Origin: an uncultured Prevotellaceae bacterium
GTDB lineage: Bacteria > Bacteroidota > Bacteroidia > Bacteroidales > Bacteroidaceae
Assembly (NCBI GenBank): GCA_900314655.1
Contig: OMWC01000003.1
Span: 1-64,000, forward strand
Direction: 5' to 3'
DNA: 64,000 nt
The notes below the pieces were generated by a model that ran no database searches, had not been told where the DNA came from, and saw only the letters and a program-made list of their open reading frames with translations. The translations under genes were made by a program, and so were the position numbers. This document shows positions 19,202 to 27,537 of this stretch, piece after piece; position 1 is the stretch's first letter; every line of letters starts with the position of its first letter.

Positions 19202-20902
19202 ATGGAACAGAGAAAAATATTTGTATTAGGAAGTAGAATTGGAAAGGGTATGATGAAGGGGTTGCTGTGTGCAGCATTCTTCACTCTTCACTCTTCACTC
19301 TTCACTTCCTGCGCCGACTATAACGACACGGACAATTTCACGGCTCAGCCCGATCCTTCGTTCGTAGAGCCTTATAAGGATTTGGCCCCTGTCAAGAGTT
19401 ATATCAATAGAGAAACATATCCCAACCTGACGCTCGGTGCATTGCTGAAAGTGGCCGATTTCAACAAGCAGGAACTGGCCCATGCTGCGGCCGTTACCAA
19501 TTTTGACAATGTGGCTTTCGGCACATCGTTGATGTCGGGTACTATCGTCAACGCTAAAGGTGTGATGAACTTCCTTGATATGAGCGACCTGCTTGCCCAT
19601 GTTGATGAAATCGGTTATGAGGTCTATGGCAGTCCGCTTTTTGCCAATGCCAATCAGGCTGACGAATGGATAAACACACTTACGGCTCCTATTGAGATTC
19701 CTGTTGACTATGTGGAAGGAAAGTCGGTCAACTACAATGACATGCCTGTGGGCGATTTTCCTGGTAAGGTTGAGAGTGGTAGTGCTTCGATAGCTAAGTA
19801 TGATGGCCAGAATACGCTTCGGGTAGCCGGTAATTCAAAAGTCCGCATCATTGATGGCTTTGAAGTGGATCCGCTTGCCAAATACACCACTACTTTCTAT
19901 GCAAACGCTGACAAGGAAGTTACTTTCTATGTCTATTTCTCTGGAAAAAAGGTTGATGGAACGGCGTCTTCTGATGGAAAGTGGTCAGTAAAACCTGGTA
20001 AATGGACCAAGATTGTGATTGAATCCCAGAGTGCACCTGAAGAAAAGGATGGTTACTTGAGAATTGAGACAGGTCGAGGTATGGTTGCCTATATCCAGAA
20101 GGTGGAAGTAGGCTACTATCCTGACAACCATCGCCCGCAGACTGCTCAGGAGATGAGCGACACCATTGATTATGCTATCCATACATGGTGCGACAAACTG
20201 ATGGAAATCAACGACGGCCGCATCAAGTCGTTTGACCTCATTGACGAACCGCTCGACCCGAAGGCTAAATTGGAAAATGGTATGCTCGACCTCAAGCATT
20301 CTACCGAGAAAGTCTTCTGGCAGGATATCTTAGGCAGTGAGAACTATGCTCCCGAAGTGTCAAAGGTGGCAAGTGCTGCTTTCGAAAAGCATGGCGGCAA
20401 CTCTGCTGACTTGAAGTTCTTCATCAGTGAGACGGGACTTGAAGATCAAACAAAGTTTGAAAGTCTCAAGTACTGGATTGGTATCTGGGACGGCAAGGGT
20501 GCAAAGATCGACGGCATCAATGCCAAGCTGAGCCTTACTTATAATGAGGATGCCACCAAGCAGGCTGCTAATGTGGAAAAGCTTAATAAGCTGCTTGACA
20601 ATCTTGCTTCTACCGGCAAGTTCATCCGCCTGTCTAATTTCGACATCAAGTATGTGGATGCTTCGAACTTGGCCGTCACGGCTGATAAAATATCGGAAAC
20701 TCAGCGTCAGCAGTTGGCCGACTATTATGGCTTTGCCATCAAGGCTTATATGAACAAGATTCCTCACGACAAGCAGGCAGGTATCTGTAAGGGCAATATG
20801 TCAGACACGAGTGATCCCGTAGGTCTCTGGTCTGTTCAAAACAATGCCTGGGTGCGCAATGCCACCTACGAGGCCTTCTGCAATGCGCTCAGTGGACAAT
20901 AA
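19202..20902 (+). CDS. GH10-fold lipoprotein, probably non-catalytic
   Basis: A 566-residue lipoprotein (lipidated Cys37 in SSLFTSC) with a GH10 fold split by an inserted beta-sandwich module of CBM4/9/22 type (about residues 165-305), as in several Bacteroidetes xylanases. The acid/base Glu is kept (Glu349 in FDLIDEPLD), but the nucleophile strand reads IRLSNFDIKYV where active GH10 enzymes have xxITELDI, putting Asn479 in place of Glu. The upstream GHTLxWH motif is also replaced (YGSPLFANANQ). I infer a binding protein built on a xylanase scaffold. Part of the signal peptide (FFTLHSSLFTS) is encoded by an intergenic-type simple repeat. Confidence 0.8.
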   Translation: MEQRKIFVLGSRIGKGMMKGLLCAAFFTLHSSLFTSCADYNDTDNFTAQPDPSFVEPYKDLAPVKSYINRETYPNLTLGALLKVADFNKQELAHAAAVTNFDNVAFGTSLMSGTIVNAKGVMNFLDMSDLLAHVDEIGYEVYGSPLFANANQADEWINTLTAPIEIPVDYVEGKSVNYNDMPVGDFPGKVESGSASIAKYDGQNTLRVAGNSKVRIIDGFEVDPLAKYTTTFYANADKEVTFYVYFSGKKVDGTASSDGKWSVKPGKWTKIVIESQSAPEEKDGYLRIETGRGMVAYIQKVEVGYYPDNHRPQTAQEMSDTIDYAIHTWCDKLMEINDGRIKSFDLIDEPLDPKAKLENGMLDLKHSTEKVFWQDILGSENYAPEVSKVASAAFEKHGGNSADLKFFISETGLEDQTKFESLKYWIGIWDGKGAKIDGINAKLSLTYNEDATKQAANVEKLNKLLDNLASTGKFIRLSNFDIKYVDASNLAVTADKISETQRQQLADYYGFAIKAYMNKIPHDKQAGICKGNMSDTSDPVGLWSVQNNAWVRNATYEAFCNALSGQ

Positions 20903-20956
20903 AAAAGCATTTAATATTTATTACTCTATTATTTATTAATCTAAAGTATTACTATT

Positions 20957-23164
20957 ATGAAGAAAATGTTTACTCTTCTTGCTCTCTTGACAATGTTCTT
21001 GGGTGCAAACGCGAAAGAGGTGGTCGATGCTGAAGTCGACTTCTCCAAGTACAATGACATTTCCGAATGGGGCTTTCCTAACAGTTGGGGTGGAAGTCAG
21101 TCGGCAAGAGACCGTCTCACTATCCAAAATGGTTGCCTCCACTTTGAAAGTACTGAAGCCACAGATCCTTCTTGGGACTGCCAGTTCTTCCCTATCGGTG
21201 GTGTAAATGCTGAGGTAGGTACAGTCTATACACTCCACTACAAGATCAAGGGTGACCATGTCGGAAACGTCTCTATGCTTGGATTTGGCCAAACTCCTTA
21301 TGGAGCGTTCTCAGTCACGACGGATTGGGTAGAAGGCACTGTTGATTATGAGGCTACAAATAATGATGGTAATATCCTCATGCAGTGTGGTGACTGGATT
21401 GGTAGCTGGGATATTGCTTATCTGAAGATTACCCACGAAGAGCGTGACAATCAGCGTCCTAAAGAGTGGATTGAACTGCTCGAAAATGGTGATGCTGAGA
21501 CTCCTTGGGCTGATCCCAACATTAGATTCAACGACCAAGAGAACAACTATAAGATTTGTGCATGGGGTAAGGAGAAAGGAGTCAATCTGAATGAAAATGG
21601 CGGTTGGGATCCATTCCCCGCTACTATCGAGGATGACGGTACTGGCAACCACGTATTCGTAGTACATGGAAAGGCAGCCGATACAGAGGGCGATGCTTCT
21701 GCATGGGACAACCAGTTCTGGATTGAGGCTCCAAGGCAGTTGAAGCCCGGTGAGCTGTTGAAGGTTCATTTCCGCTACAAGGCTTCAGAGGCCGCTACGA
21801 CCAACACACAGATTCACCATCAGAATCCTTCCGACTACCAGTTCTATCAGTGCCTTGGAGACATTAACTTCACTACTGAGTGGCAGGTATTTGACAAAGA
21901 GATTTCTTGGCCAAGTGGAAGCGGTGAAAATTATGTGGAAAATGCCTGGTCAATTGCATTCAACCTGAACCCCAATAATAAGAATGCTGTTGACTTCTAT
22001 TTCGATGACCTCTCTATTTCTGAGTTGAAACTTGACCGTGGCTTGTTTGTTGCTTCTGCTAACACCAAAACTGGAAGTGTAGCTTATAATTTCGACAATG
22101 CTGTTGAACTTGAGGCAGCATCAGGTGAGATTGAATGGACTAATCCGCAAACAGGTAAGAAAGTGTCTGTTGATGTTAGTGGTACTTTTGTTGGTACTGT
22201 CGGTGAGAAAGGAAAGCCTGATACATGGGTCAATGAAGTGATGATTTCAACAGTTCGTGGCCATGATGGCACTTTCAAGAGTAACACAATTAAGCCTACT
22301 AAGGGTTCTTTCACTGGACTCGATCCTGATGATTGGAAAGACTATGAAGAGGCATCAAACGCCAAGATTTCACTTCCTGCTGCTGGCGCATGGCTGATTT
22401 CAGTTGTTCCCGCCGATGGTGGTAAGCAGATGCTGTTCTTGAAACTTGATGGTGAAGATAATGCTGAACCTCTGGAAGAAATTGCCAATCCGACAGAGAT
22501 TACTGTAAAGGGTCAGGCACGCGTAGACCTGCAGGATGAGTGGGATAATAATAATCAGACAGTTAATGTTAGAGAAGAGGCTGATAACAATCCTGATGAC
22601 GAACATGGTATAGGCGGTGCAGGTCATACCGGTCAGACTTGGGACAACCAGTTCTTCATTGTGGCTAACCGCACGCTTGCTAAGGGCGAAGTTACCATCC
22701 TGAAGTTCAAGTATAAGAGCTCCGTTGACAATGCCAAGACTACCACTCAGTGTCATGGTGAGCCAGGTGCTTACAAACACTGGGCTGCTATCGGCGATGT
22801 AACATTCAACACTGGTGACTGGGCTACCTTCGAGCAAACCTTCACCGTACCTGAGCAGGCCGACGGCATGAAGTCTATCGCCTTCAACATGGCTGAGATC
22901 AAGGAGGCTTGTGACTACCAGATCAAGGATGTCATCTGGATGACCGAGGATCACATGGAGACTCTTATCAATACTACTGGCGACGAGAACTTCTACGTGA
23001 AGGAAGGTGCCGGCACCGCTCCATACGTACCTTCTGGCATCAGCACCGTAGTGAACGAGAAGAAGGTGTCTAACAATGTAATCTATAACCTCGCTGGTCA
23101 GCGTGTGTCTAAGGACTACAAGGGCATCGTCATCAAGAACGGCGCTAAGTACATTGCCAAGTAA
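20957..23164 (+). CDS. Secreted protein with repeated carbohydrate-binding-like modules
   Basis: 735 residues with signal peptide MKKMFTLLALLTMFLGANA and a C-terminal tail (VIYNLAGQRVSKDYKG...NGAKYIAK). Two segments about 300 residues apart are clearly related: WDNQFWIEAPRQLKPGE...VHFRYKAS (near residue 255) and WDNQFFIVANRTLAKGE...LKFKYKSS (near residue 560), both continuing with a GDI/V-F-T-EW/DW motif. They look like CBM4/22-type beta-sandwiches. No catalytic domain is recognisable. It probably binds xylan outside the cell or at the surface. It lies 54 bases after the GH10-fold gene, in the same operon. Confidence 0.8.
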   Translation: MKKMFTLLALLTMFLGANAKEVVDAEVDFSKYNDISEWGFPNSWGGSQSARDRLTIQNGCLHFESTEATDPSWDCQFFPIGGVNAEVGTVYTLHYKIKGDHVGNVSMLGFGQTPYGAFSVTTDWVEGTVDYEATNNDGNILMQCGDWIGSWDIAYLKITHEERDNQRPKEWIELLENGDAETPWADPNIRFNDQENNYKICAWGKEKGVNLNENGGWDPFPATIEDDGTGNHVFVVHGKAADTEGDASAWDNQFWIEAPRQLKPGELLKVHFRYKASEAATTNTQIHHQNPSDYQFYQCLGDINFTTEWQVFDKEISWPSGSGENYVENAWSIAFNLNPNNKNAVDFYFDDLSISELKLDRGLFVASANTKTGSVAYNFDNAVELEAASGEIEWTNPQTGKKVSVDVSGTFVGTVGEKGKPDTWVNEVMISTVRGHDGTFKSNTIKPTKGSFTGLDPDDWKDYEEASNAKISLPAAGAWLISVVPADGGKQMLFLKLDGEDNAEPLEEIANPTEITVKGQARVDLQDEWDNNNQTVNVREEADNNPDDEHGIGGAGHTGQTWDNQFFIVANRTLAKGEVTILKFKYKSSVDNAKTTTQCHGEPGAYKHWAAIGDVTFNTGDWATFEQTFTVPEQADGMKSIAFNMAEIKEACDYQIKDVIWMTEDHMETLINTTGDENFYVKEGAGTAPYVPSGISTVVNEKKVSNNVIYNLAGQRVSKDYKGIVIKNGAKYIAK

Positions 23165-23210
23165 AAATCTCTTATCTCTCTATTTTATGATAGAGGGTGA
23201 ATAAATATCA

Positions 23211-23253
23211 TCGTGCGTTGCGTTTCCGTCAAAGGGCGGAGCGTGACGCACGA
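23211..23253 (+). promoter_or_regulatory. Intercistronic hairpin in the PUL
   Basis: TCGTGCGT and ACGCACGA form an 8-bp stem extended inward by imperfect TTCCG/CGGA pairing. There is no T run, so RNA processing or protection is more likely than termination. Confidence 0.45.
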
Positions 23254-23290
23254 GATATAGATAAATATAAACCTAAACTCACAAACTCAC

Positions 23291-24208
23291 ATGAAACTAT
23301 TACTATTGGCTGCATTACTGGCCTGCTCAAGCATGGCGAATGCACAGTTGCCAAACGAGAAATTCGGCAAACCGTCAAGCCAGGAATGGGAATTCCAAGG
23401 CTGGGGCGATGGCTTTGATGCCGATGCAGTCATACTGTGCAAGACGATGAAGGCTGTGTATCAGATTTCCGATCAGGTGTCTAACTTCAACAGAAACAGT
23501 TCGGAAGTCAGCAGTGACAATATTTCGGATTTCGGTAAAAACAATATTGACGACAGTAACATCTTGGTTAATTATGAGTTCCGGCTCCGCACCAAGATCC
23601 TGAAACCGGAGGGAGCCAAGCATGCTAATATTGACATTACCTATTATTCCCCCGAGAACAAGAATGTCTTCGACGAATTGTCGAATCTGAAGATTCGTGT
23701 CTTTTCCAAAAATGCGAAGGGAAAGGTGGAGCGGAAGAATGTCAGCACCGCAAAGTTTGTCAGTGAACGGGTGGACAATAATTATTTGGTGGTGCATGTG
23801 ACTGTGCCTGAAGTTCAGGTGGGCAGCATCATCGAATACCAATACGAGATTACCAGTCCGCGGCCTATGTTCCTCTACGACTGGGTGTTTCAGGACTGTA
23901 TTCCCACGGTTCGTTCGAAATTCGATATTGAGATTCCTGCCTTTCTGCAGTTTAATATGAATGTGCCTATCAACCAGCTTATCAAGACGGCCGTAAAGGA
24001 AGGACGCTTGATGTACGACACCAACAGAACCGATATGAAAAAGGGAAAGTCTTTCCCGACGAATCATTATATCGTTGAGGGTGACTATATCTTCCCTGCT
24101 GATCAGGCACCCGAGGTTATCGCTCCCTTTACCGGGCGGATTAATATGCCAGATGTCACACACCCTGTGTATATGCCTGAAGGCTGCACACATCTGAAGA
24201 TTATGTAG
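23291..24208 (+). CDS. Exported stand-alone DUF3857 protein
   Basis: 305 residues with signal peptide MKLLLLAALLACSSMANAQ. The body matches DUF3857, recognisable from the ITYYSPENKN and VPEVQVGSIIEYQYE blocks and the PRPMFLYDWVFQD motif. Normally this domain precedes a transglutaminase-like domain in proteins of about 650 residues. Here the protein ends shortly after the domain (EGCTHLKIM), so it is either truncated or a dedicated short form; the next gene starts cleanly 49 bases on, which favours a stable short form. Its role beside a glycan locus is unclear. Confidence 0.75.
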   Translation: MKLLLLAALLACSSMANAQLPNEKFGKPSSQEWEFQGWGDGFDADAVILCKTMKAVYQISDQVSNFNRNSSEVSSDNISDFGKNNIDDSNILVNYEFRLRTKILKPEGAKHANIDITYYSPENKNVFDELSNLKIRVFSKNAKGKVERKNVSTAKFVSERVDNNYLVVHVTVPEVQVGSIIEYQYEITSPRPMFLYDWVFQDCIPTVRSKFDIEIPAFLQFNMNVPINQLIKTAVKEGRLMYDTNRTDMKKGKSFPTNHYIVEGDYIFPADQAPEVIAPFTGRINMPDVTHPVYMPEGCTHLKIM

Positions 24209-24257
24209 AAATTGAGAAAATGAGAGATTGAGATAATGAGAAAATGATATTTAATAA

Positions 24258-25769
24258 ATGAAAAAGATTATTACTACTGTTCTAGCACTGACTGTCGTCG
24301 TGGGCTCCTTTGCAGCAAAAAGGTTCTCTATGACCATCACGGATAACCGTCTTCAGACGATTACGGGGTTCGGTGCTGCCTCTTGCGATGGAGCCATGAA
24401 GCCGTTTGGCACCGACACGGGGCCTGCAAGGCAACTCTACGGCGAAGAGTCTGTTGTAGGGTTTAACATCATGCGTATGGAAATCTCGCCCAGTTTCACG
24501 GGCGATAACTGGGGCGACTACGACTGGAACGGTTCGCTGCCTTCGGCCAAGATTGTGAAAGAGCGTGGCGGTATCGTCTTCGGCACCCCTTGGTCACCTC
24601 CCGGTGAATATAAGACCAATGGTACGGCTCAGGGCGGTAATTCTGACGATCAGGGTAATCAGAGGGGTAAATTGCGTGAAGATTGCTATGACAAGTTCTT
24701 CCCCTGGCTGAACACCTTCTTAGGATGGATGCATGATCATGGTGTTGACGTGGATGCCGTGAGTATCCAGAACGAACCCGACTGGTGGGTCAATTATTCC
24801 GGTTGCCTCTACGATCCACAGGATTTGGTGAAGTTGGTGAAGAACTATGCCTACTTGCTGGATCGTGAGAAATACAAGGGAGTGAAACTTATCAGTGCCG
24901 AACCGTTGGGGTTCAGAAAAGACTATTCCGACGCGATGATGAATGATGAGACCTGCCGCAATCAGATTGACATTGTTGCGGGTCACATTTATGGACATCC
25001 ACCTCTTGAATATATCAAGCCCGCTGCCGTGCTTCCTGCCAGGTATGGTAAGGAAGTATGGATGACCGAACACTCCGTGTCGGATAATATCGGCGAGCGT
25101 TTGCCCAACTGGGATGAGCAGTTGGAGTTTGCCCGTGAGGTAAACGAGTGCCTGCAAGCAGGCTGTACGGGCTATATCTATTGGTACATGCGTGCCCATT
25201 GGGCCTTTGTCAGCACTGGCGAATCGAAGTATGGCAGTGCCAATGCAAGAAGGAACCAACTGCTGCCCCGTGCTTACGTGATGTCGCACTTCTCAAAGTA
25301 CGTCACGGGCTCAACGCTTTTGGAATCGTCGTGCTCCATGGATCTCACTACTGGTGCAGGTGTTCAGACCTCGGCTTTCATTAAAGGTGACTCGCTCATC
25401 GTCGTGGCTATCAACTCTCAGGCAGATGATCGGAACTTCACCATCAAGATGGAGGATACGTCATTCTGGGTGAAAAGCGGAGACATGATGATTTCGTGGG
25501 GTAACGAAAAGGATCAACTCTGTCAGAAAGAGACGATTGAAATCAGCGAACCTACGCAGCGACTGGTAGTTGAGATGCCGGGAAAGTCGGTGGTGACTTA
25601 TGTCTTCAAACTTGACCAGGGCAGCACGGCTATCCAGAATGTCAGTCAGTCAGCAGCCGATGGTCCCAAGACATATTTCGACTTGCAAGGCCGCCGTCTG
25701 GATGTGCCCAGAGGATTGTGCATTGAGAAACGTTCCGACGGTTCTACAAGGAAGGTTCTTCTTCCTTAA
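24258..25769 (+). CDS. GH30 glucuronoxylanase-like glycoside hydrolase
   Basis: 503 residues with signal peptide (MKKIITTVLALTVVVGSFAA). It has the GH30 opening GFGAAS, the substrate-site TPWSPP, acid/base Glu173 (VSIQNEPD) and nucleophile Glu271 (VWMTEHSV), then a C-terminal beta-domain. Subfamily 8-type appendage and the GYIYWYMR segment (compare WWYIRR of glucuronoxylanases) suggest endo-xylanase specificity guided by glucuronic acid side groups. The second Arg of that motif is not present, so strict dependence on glucuronate is uncertain. A sorting-like tail (YFDLQGRRLDVPRGL) ends the protein. It is the only clearly active xylanase candidate of the locus here. Confidence 0.88.
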   Translation: MKKIITTVLALTVVVGSFAAKRFSMTITDNRLQTITGFGAASCDGAMKPFGTDTGPARQLYGEESVVGFNIMRMEISPSFTGDNWGDYDWNGSLPSAKIVKERGGIVFGTPWSPPGEYKTNGTAQGGNSDDQGNQRGKLREDCYDKFFPWLNTFLGWMHDHGVDVDAVSIQNEPDWWVNYSGCLYDPQDLVKLVKNYAYLLDREKYKGVKLISAEPLGFRKDYSDAMMNDETCRNQIDIVAGHIYGHPPLEYIKPAAVLPARYGKEVWMTEHSVSDNIGERLPNWDEQLEFAREVNECLQAGCTGYIYWYMRAHWAFVSTGESKYGSANARRNQLLPRAYVMSHFSKYVTGSTLLESSCSMDLTTGAGVQTSAFIKGDSLIVVAINSQADDRNFTIKMEDTSFWVKSGDMMISWGNEKDQLCQKETIEISEPTQRLVVEMPGKSVVTYVFKLDQGSTAIQNVSQSAADGPKTYFDLQGRRLDVPRGLCIEKRSDGSTRKVLLP

Positions 25770-25809
25770 CGGAGATAAATAAGAATCCTAATTGCAGGAT
25801 TACTTAACT

Positions 25810-25883
25810 AAACACAAAGACACAAAGACACGAAGATTATAGGTTGTTGGGCCTAAGCTTTGTATCTTTGTGTCTTTGTGTTT
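25810..25883. terminator. 26-bp-arm hairpin between convergent genes
   Basis: The arms at 25810-25835 and 25858-25883 are built from CACAAAGA repeats and pair with two mismatches around a 22-base loop; T and A tracts flank it. It can terminate GH30 transcription and the opposing gene at 25942. Confidence 0.75.
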
Positions 25884-25907
25884 TATATATATTGTAGCCA
25901 AAAGAAC

Positions 25908-25941
25908 TTCCCTCCCTTTGGGAGGGATTGAGGGTGGGCTT
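25908..25941 (-). repeat. C/G-rich dispersed repeat at the end of the propeller lipoprotein gene
   Basis: TTCCCTCCCTTTGGGAGGGA followed by TTGAGGGTGGG abuts the stop codon of the minus-strand gene. Confidence 0.65.
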
Positions 25942-27477
25942 CTATTTATACTTCACATTCACCGCTTCGCCTTTCAGCACATCGGCAAACTCGTGAGGAG
26001 TGATCGTTACGGGACCCTTCATGAATTCCGGGATGTTATAACTACGCATGAACTGCCGATGATAGTCAGGGTCGGCAGTAGGCAACTCGAAAGGCTTGGT
26101 GCCTTTTCCGTTGGCATCTATATGGGCAATGAAAGGACGGGTATAGGTACCGTCGTATCGGCGGCTGCTGATGATGACCCATCGGCCGTTGCTCGACCAG
26201 GAGTGATAGCTCTCGGTATCGGGAGAGTTGATCTCGTTCATGGGCCTTACCTCACCTGTCTGCAAGTCGAGCGACCAGATATCGGCATCGTGGTGCCAGA
26301 TGTGGAAATAGCCGAACTTGCCTGAAGTGAAATGCAGGAAGCGCCCATCGGGCGATACTCTTGGCAACGTGGCGCTTTGGTCGTTTGCCGAAGCGTCATA
26401 CACCAACTCCTTGGGACCGAACTGACGGGTGGCTGGATCGAAACGCTTCTTATAGATATTGTATTTGAATTCCGGGAACCTGTTTCTTATCTCCGCACTT
26501 TTTGAATGTGCCGTGTCCTGATATTCAAAGTGGGCACTGCAGAAGTAGAGTGTCTTTCCGTCGGGAGCCCAGCAGGGGAATACCTCAAACTCCGTGGTAT
26601 CGTTTTCCAGATTGGTCACTTCGTTCTTGTCGATGTCGTAGGCAATGAGGTCGCTGGCTTCGTCATACACTTCTATCTTGTTGGGATTGGTGATGTGGAA
26701 GTTCTGGAAAGTCTTGTCGGTGGCATAGACAATGTAGTTGAGCGTGGGATGCCAGGCGGGATAGACTCCAGCCGAGAGGATGGAGTCGTTCTTCATGTTG
26801 AGTTTCTTCAGTTTTCCGTCGATGGCCAGAACGGTGCCGCCGTTATACTGTCGGGCGTGGAACTGCATGCGTTGTGGATTGTATGCCTGGTAGTGGTGGC
26901 AGTTGATGCACTGCCCGTTTTTCTCGAAACTGTTCAGGATATTGTCGTAAATCACGCTCTCGTCGTAGTTTTCCAGGCAGCGCTGGTTGATGGTCAGAGC
27001 CTCGTAGGAGACAAACGAGGGCGCTATCAATCGGTAGCTGATATAGGGGTCGATGGAGTCGGGCGACACATAGATGTGGAAAGGCTTGAAGCGTGTCCAG
27101 TGGTCATCCGTCCGTGTGAATACATCCACCTCGATAGCGCCTCCGCGAGCCTTATCCTTCAGTCGTTGCCATTCCTCTTCCGTAGGTTGCATCTTGCCCG
27201 CATAGACCACTTCTTCATCGCCCGCCTTGTAGCGTGCAATCATCTCGTCGGTAGGACTTTCGGGCATAAAGGTCAGCGGGGCAATGTTTACCGGCACGGT
27301 CACGTTCACATAGTCGGGATATATTTTGGGCAATTGCTCCGACTGTTTGTATTCGGTGGGAACCGAGGTTTGTCCGCAGGAGGTCAACGCTATACTAAAT
27401 GCTAAATGACAAATGATAAACGATAAAGTTATCAAATGTCTTCTGTTTATTTTGGTCATCATATCCTTATATTTCAA
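25942..27477 (-). CDS. PD40/TolB-like beta-propeller lipoprotein with CxxCH
   Basis: 511 residues with a lipoprotein signal (HLAFSIALTSC). The C-terminal two thirds are WD40-like PD40 blades (PAWHPTLNYIVYATD, PCWAPDGKTLYFCS, PRVSPDGRFLHFTS, HSWSSNGRWVIISS), a propeller as in TolB. Between an N-terminal domain and the propeller lies NGQCINCHHY, a perfect CxxCH haem-attachment motif. From memory such proteins are paired with the neighbouring DUF6057-like membrane protein. Start choices at residues 6 or 7 (MMTKINRR) cannot be excluded. It is probably an envelope protein, perhaps redox-active. Confidence 0.75.
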   Translation of the reverse strand: MKYKDMMTKINRRHLITLSFIICHLAFSIALTSCGQTSVPTEYKQSEQLPKIYPDYVNVTVPVNIAPLTFMPESPTDEMIARYKAGDEEVVYAGKMQPTEEEWQRLKDKARGGAIEVDVFTRTDDHWTRFKPFHIYVSPDSIDPYISYRLIAPSFVSYEALTINQRCLENYDESVIYDNILNSFEKNGQCINCHHYQAYNPQRMQFHARQYNGGTVLAIDGKLKKLNMKNDSILSAGVYPAWHPTLNYIVYATDKTFQNFHITNPNKIEVYDEASDLIAYDIDKNEVTNLENDTTEFEVFPCWAPDGKTLYFCSAHFEYQDTAHSKSAEIRNRFPEFKYNIYKKRFDPATRQFGPKELVYDASANDQSATLPRVSPDGRFLHFTSGKFGYFHIWHHDADIWSLDLQTGEVRPMNEINSPDTESYHSWSSNGRWVIISSRRYDGTYTRPFIAHIDANGKGTKPFELPTADPDYHRQFMRSYNIPEFMKGPVTITPHEFADVLKGEAVNVKYK

Positions 27478-27537
27478 ATATCATGTTTTAAGAGTAATCA
27501 TAACTCTACACTCTACATTCTACACTCTACACTCAGT

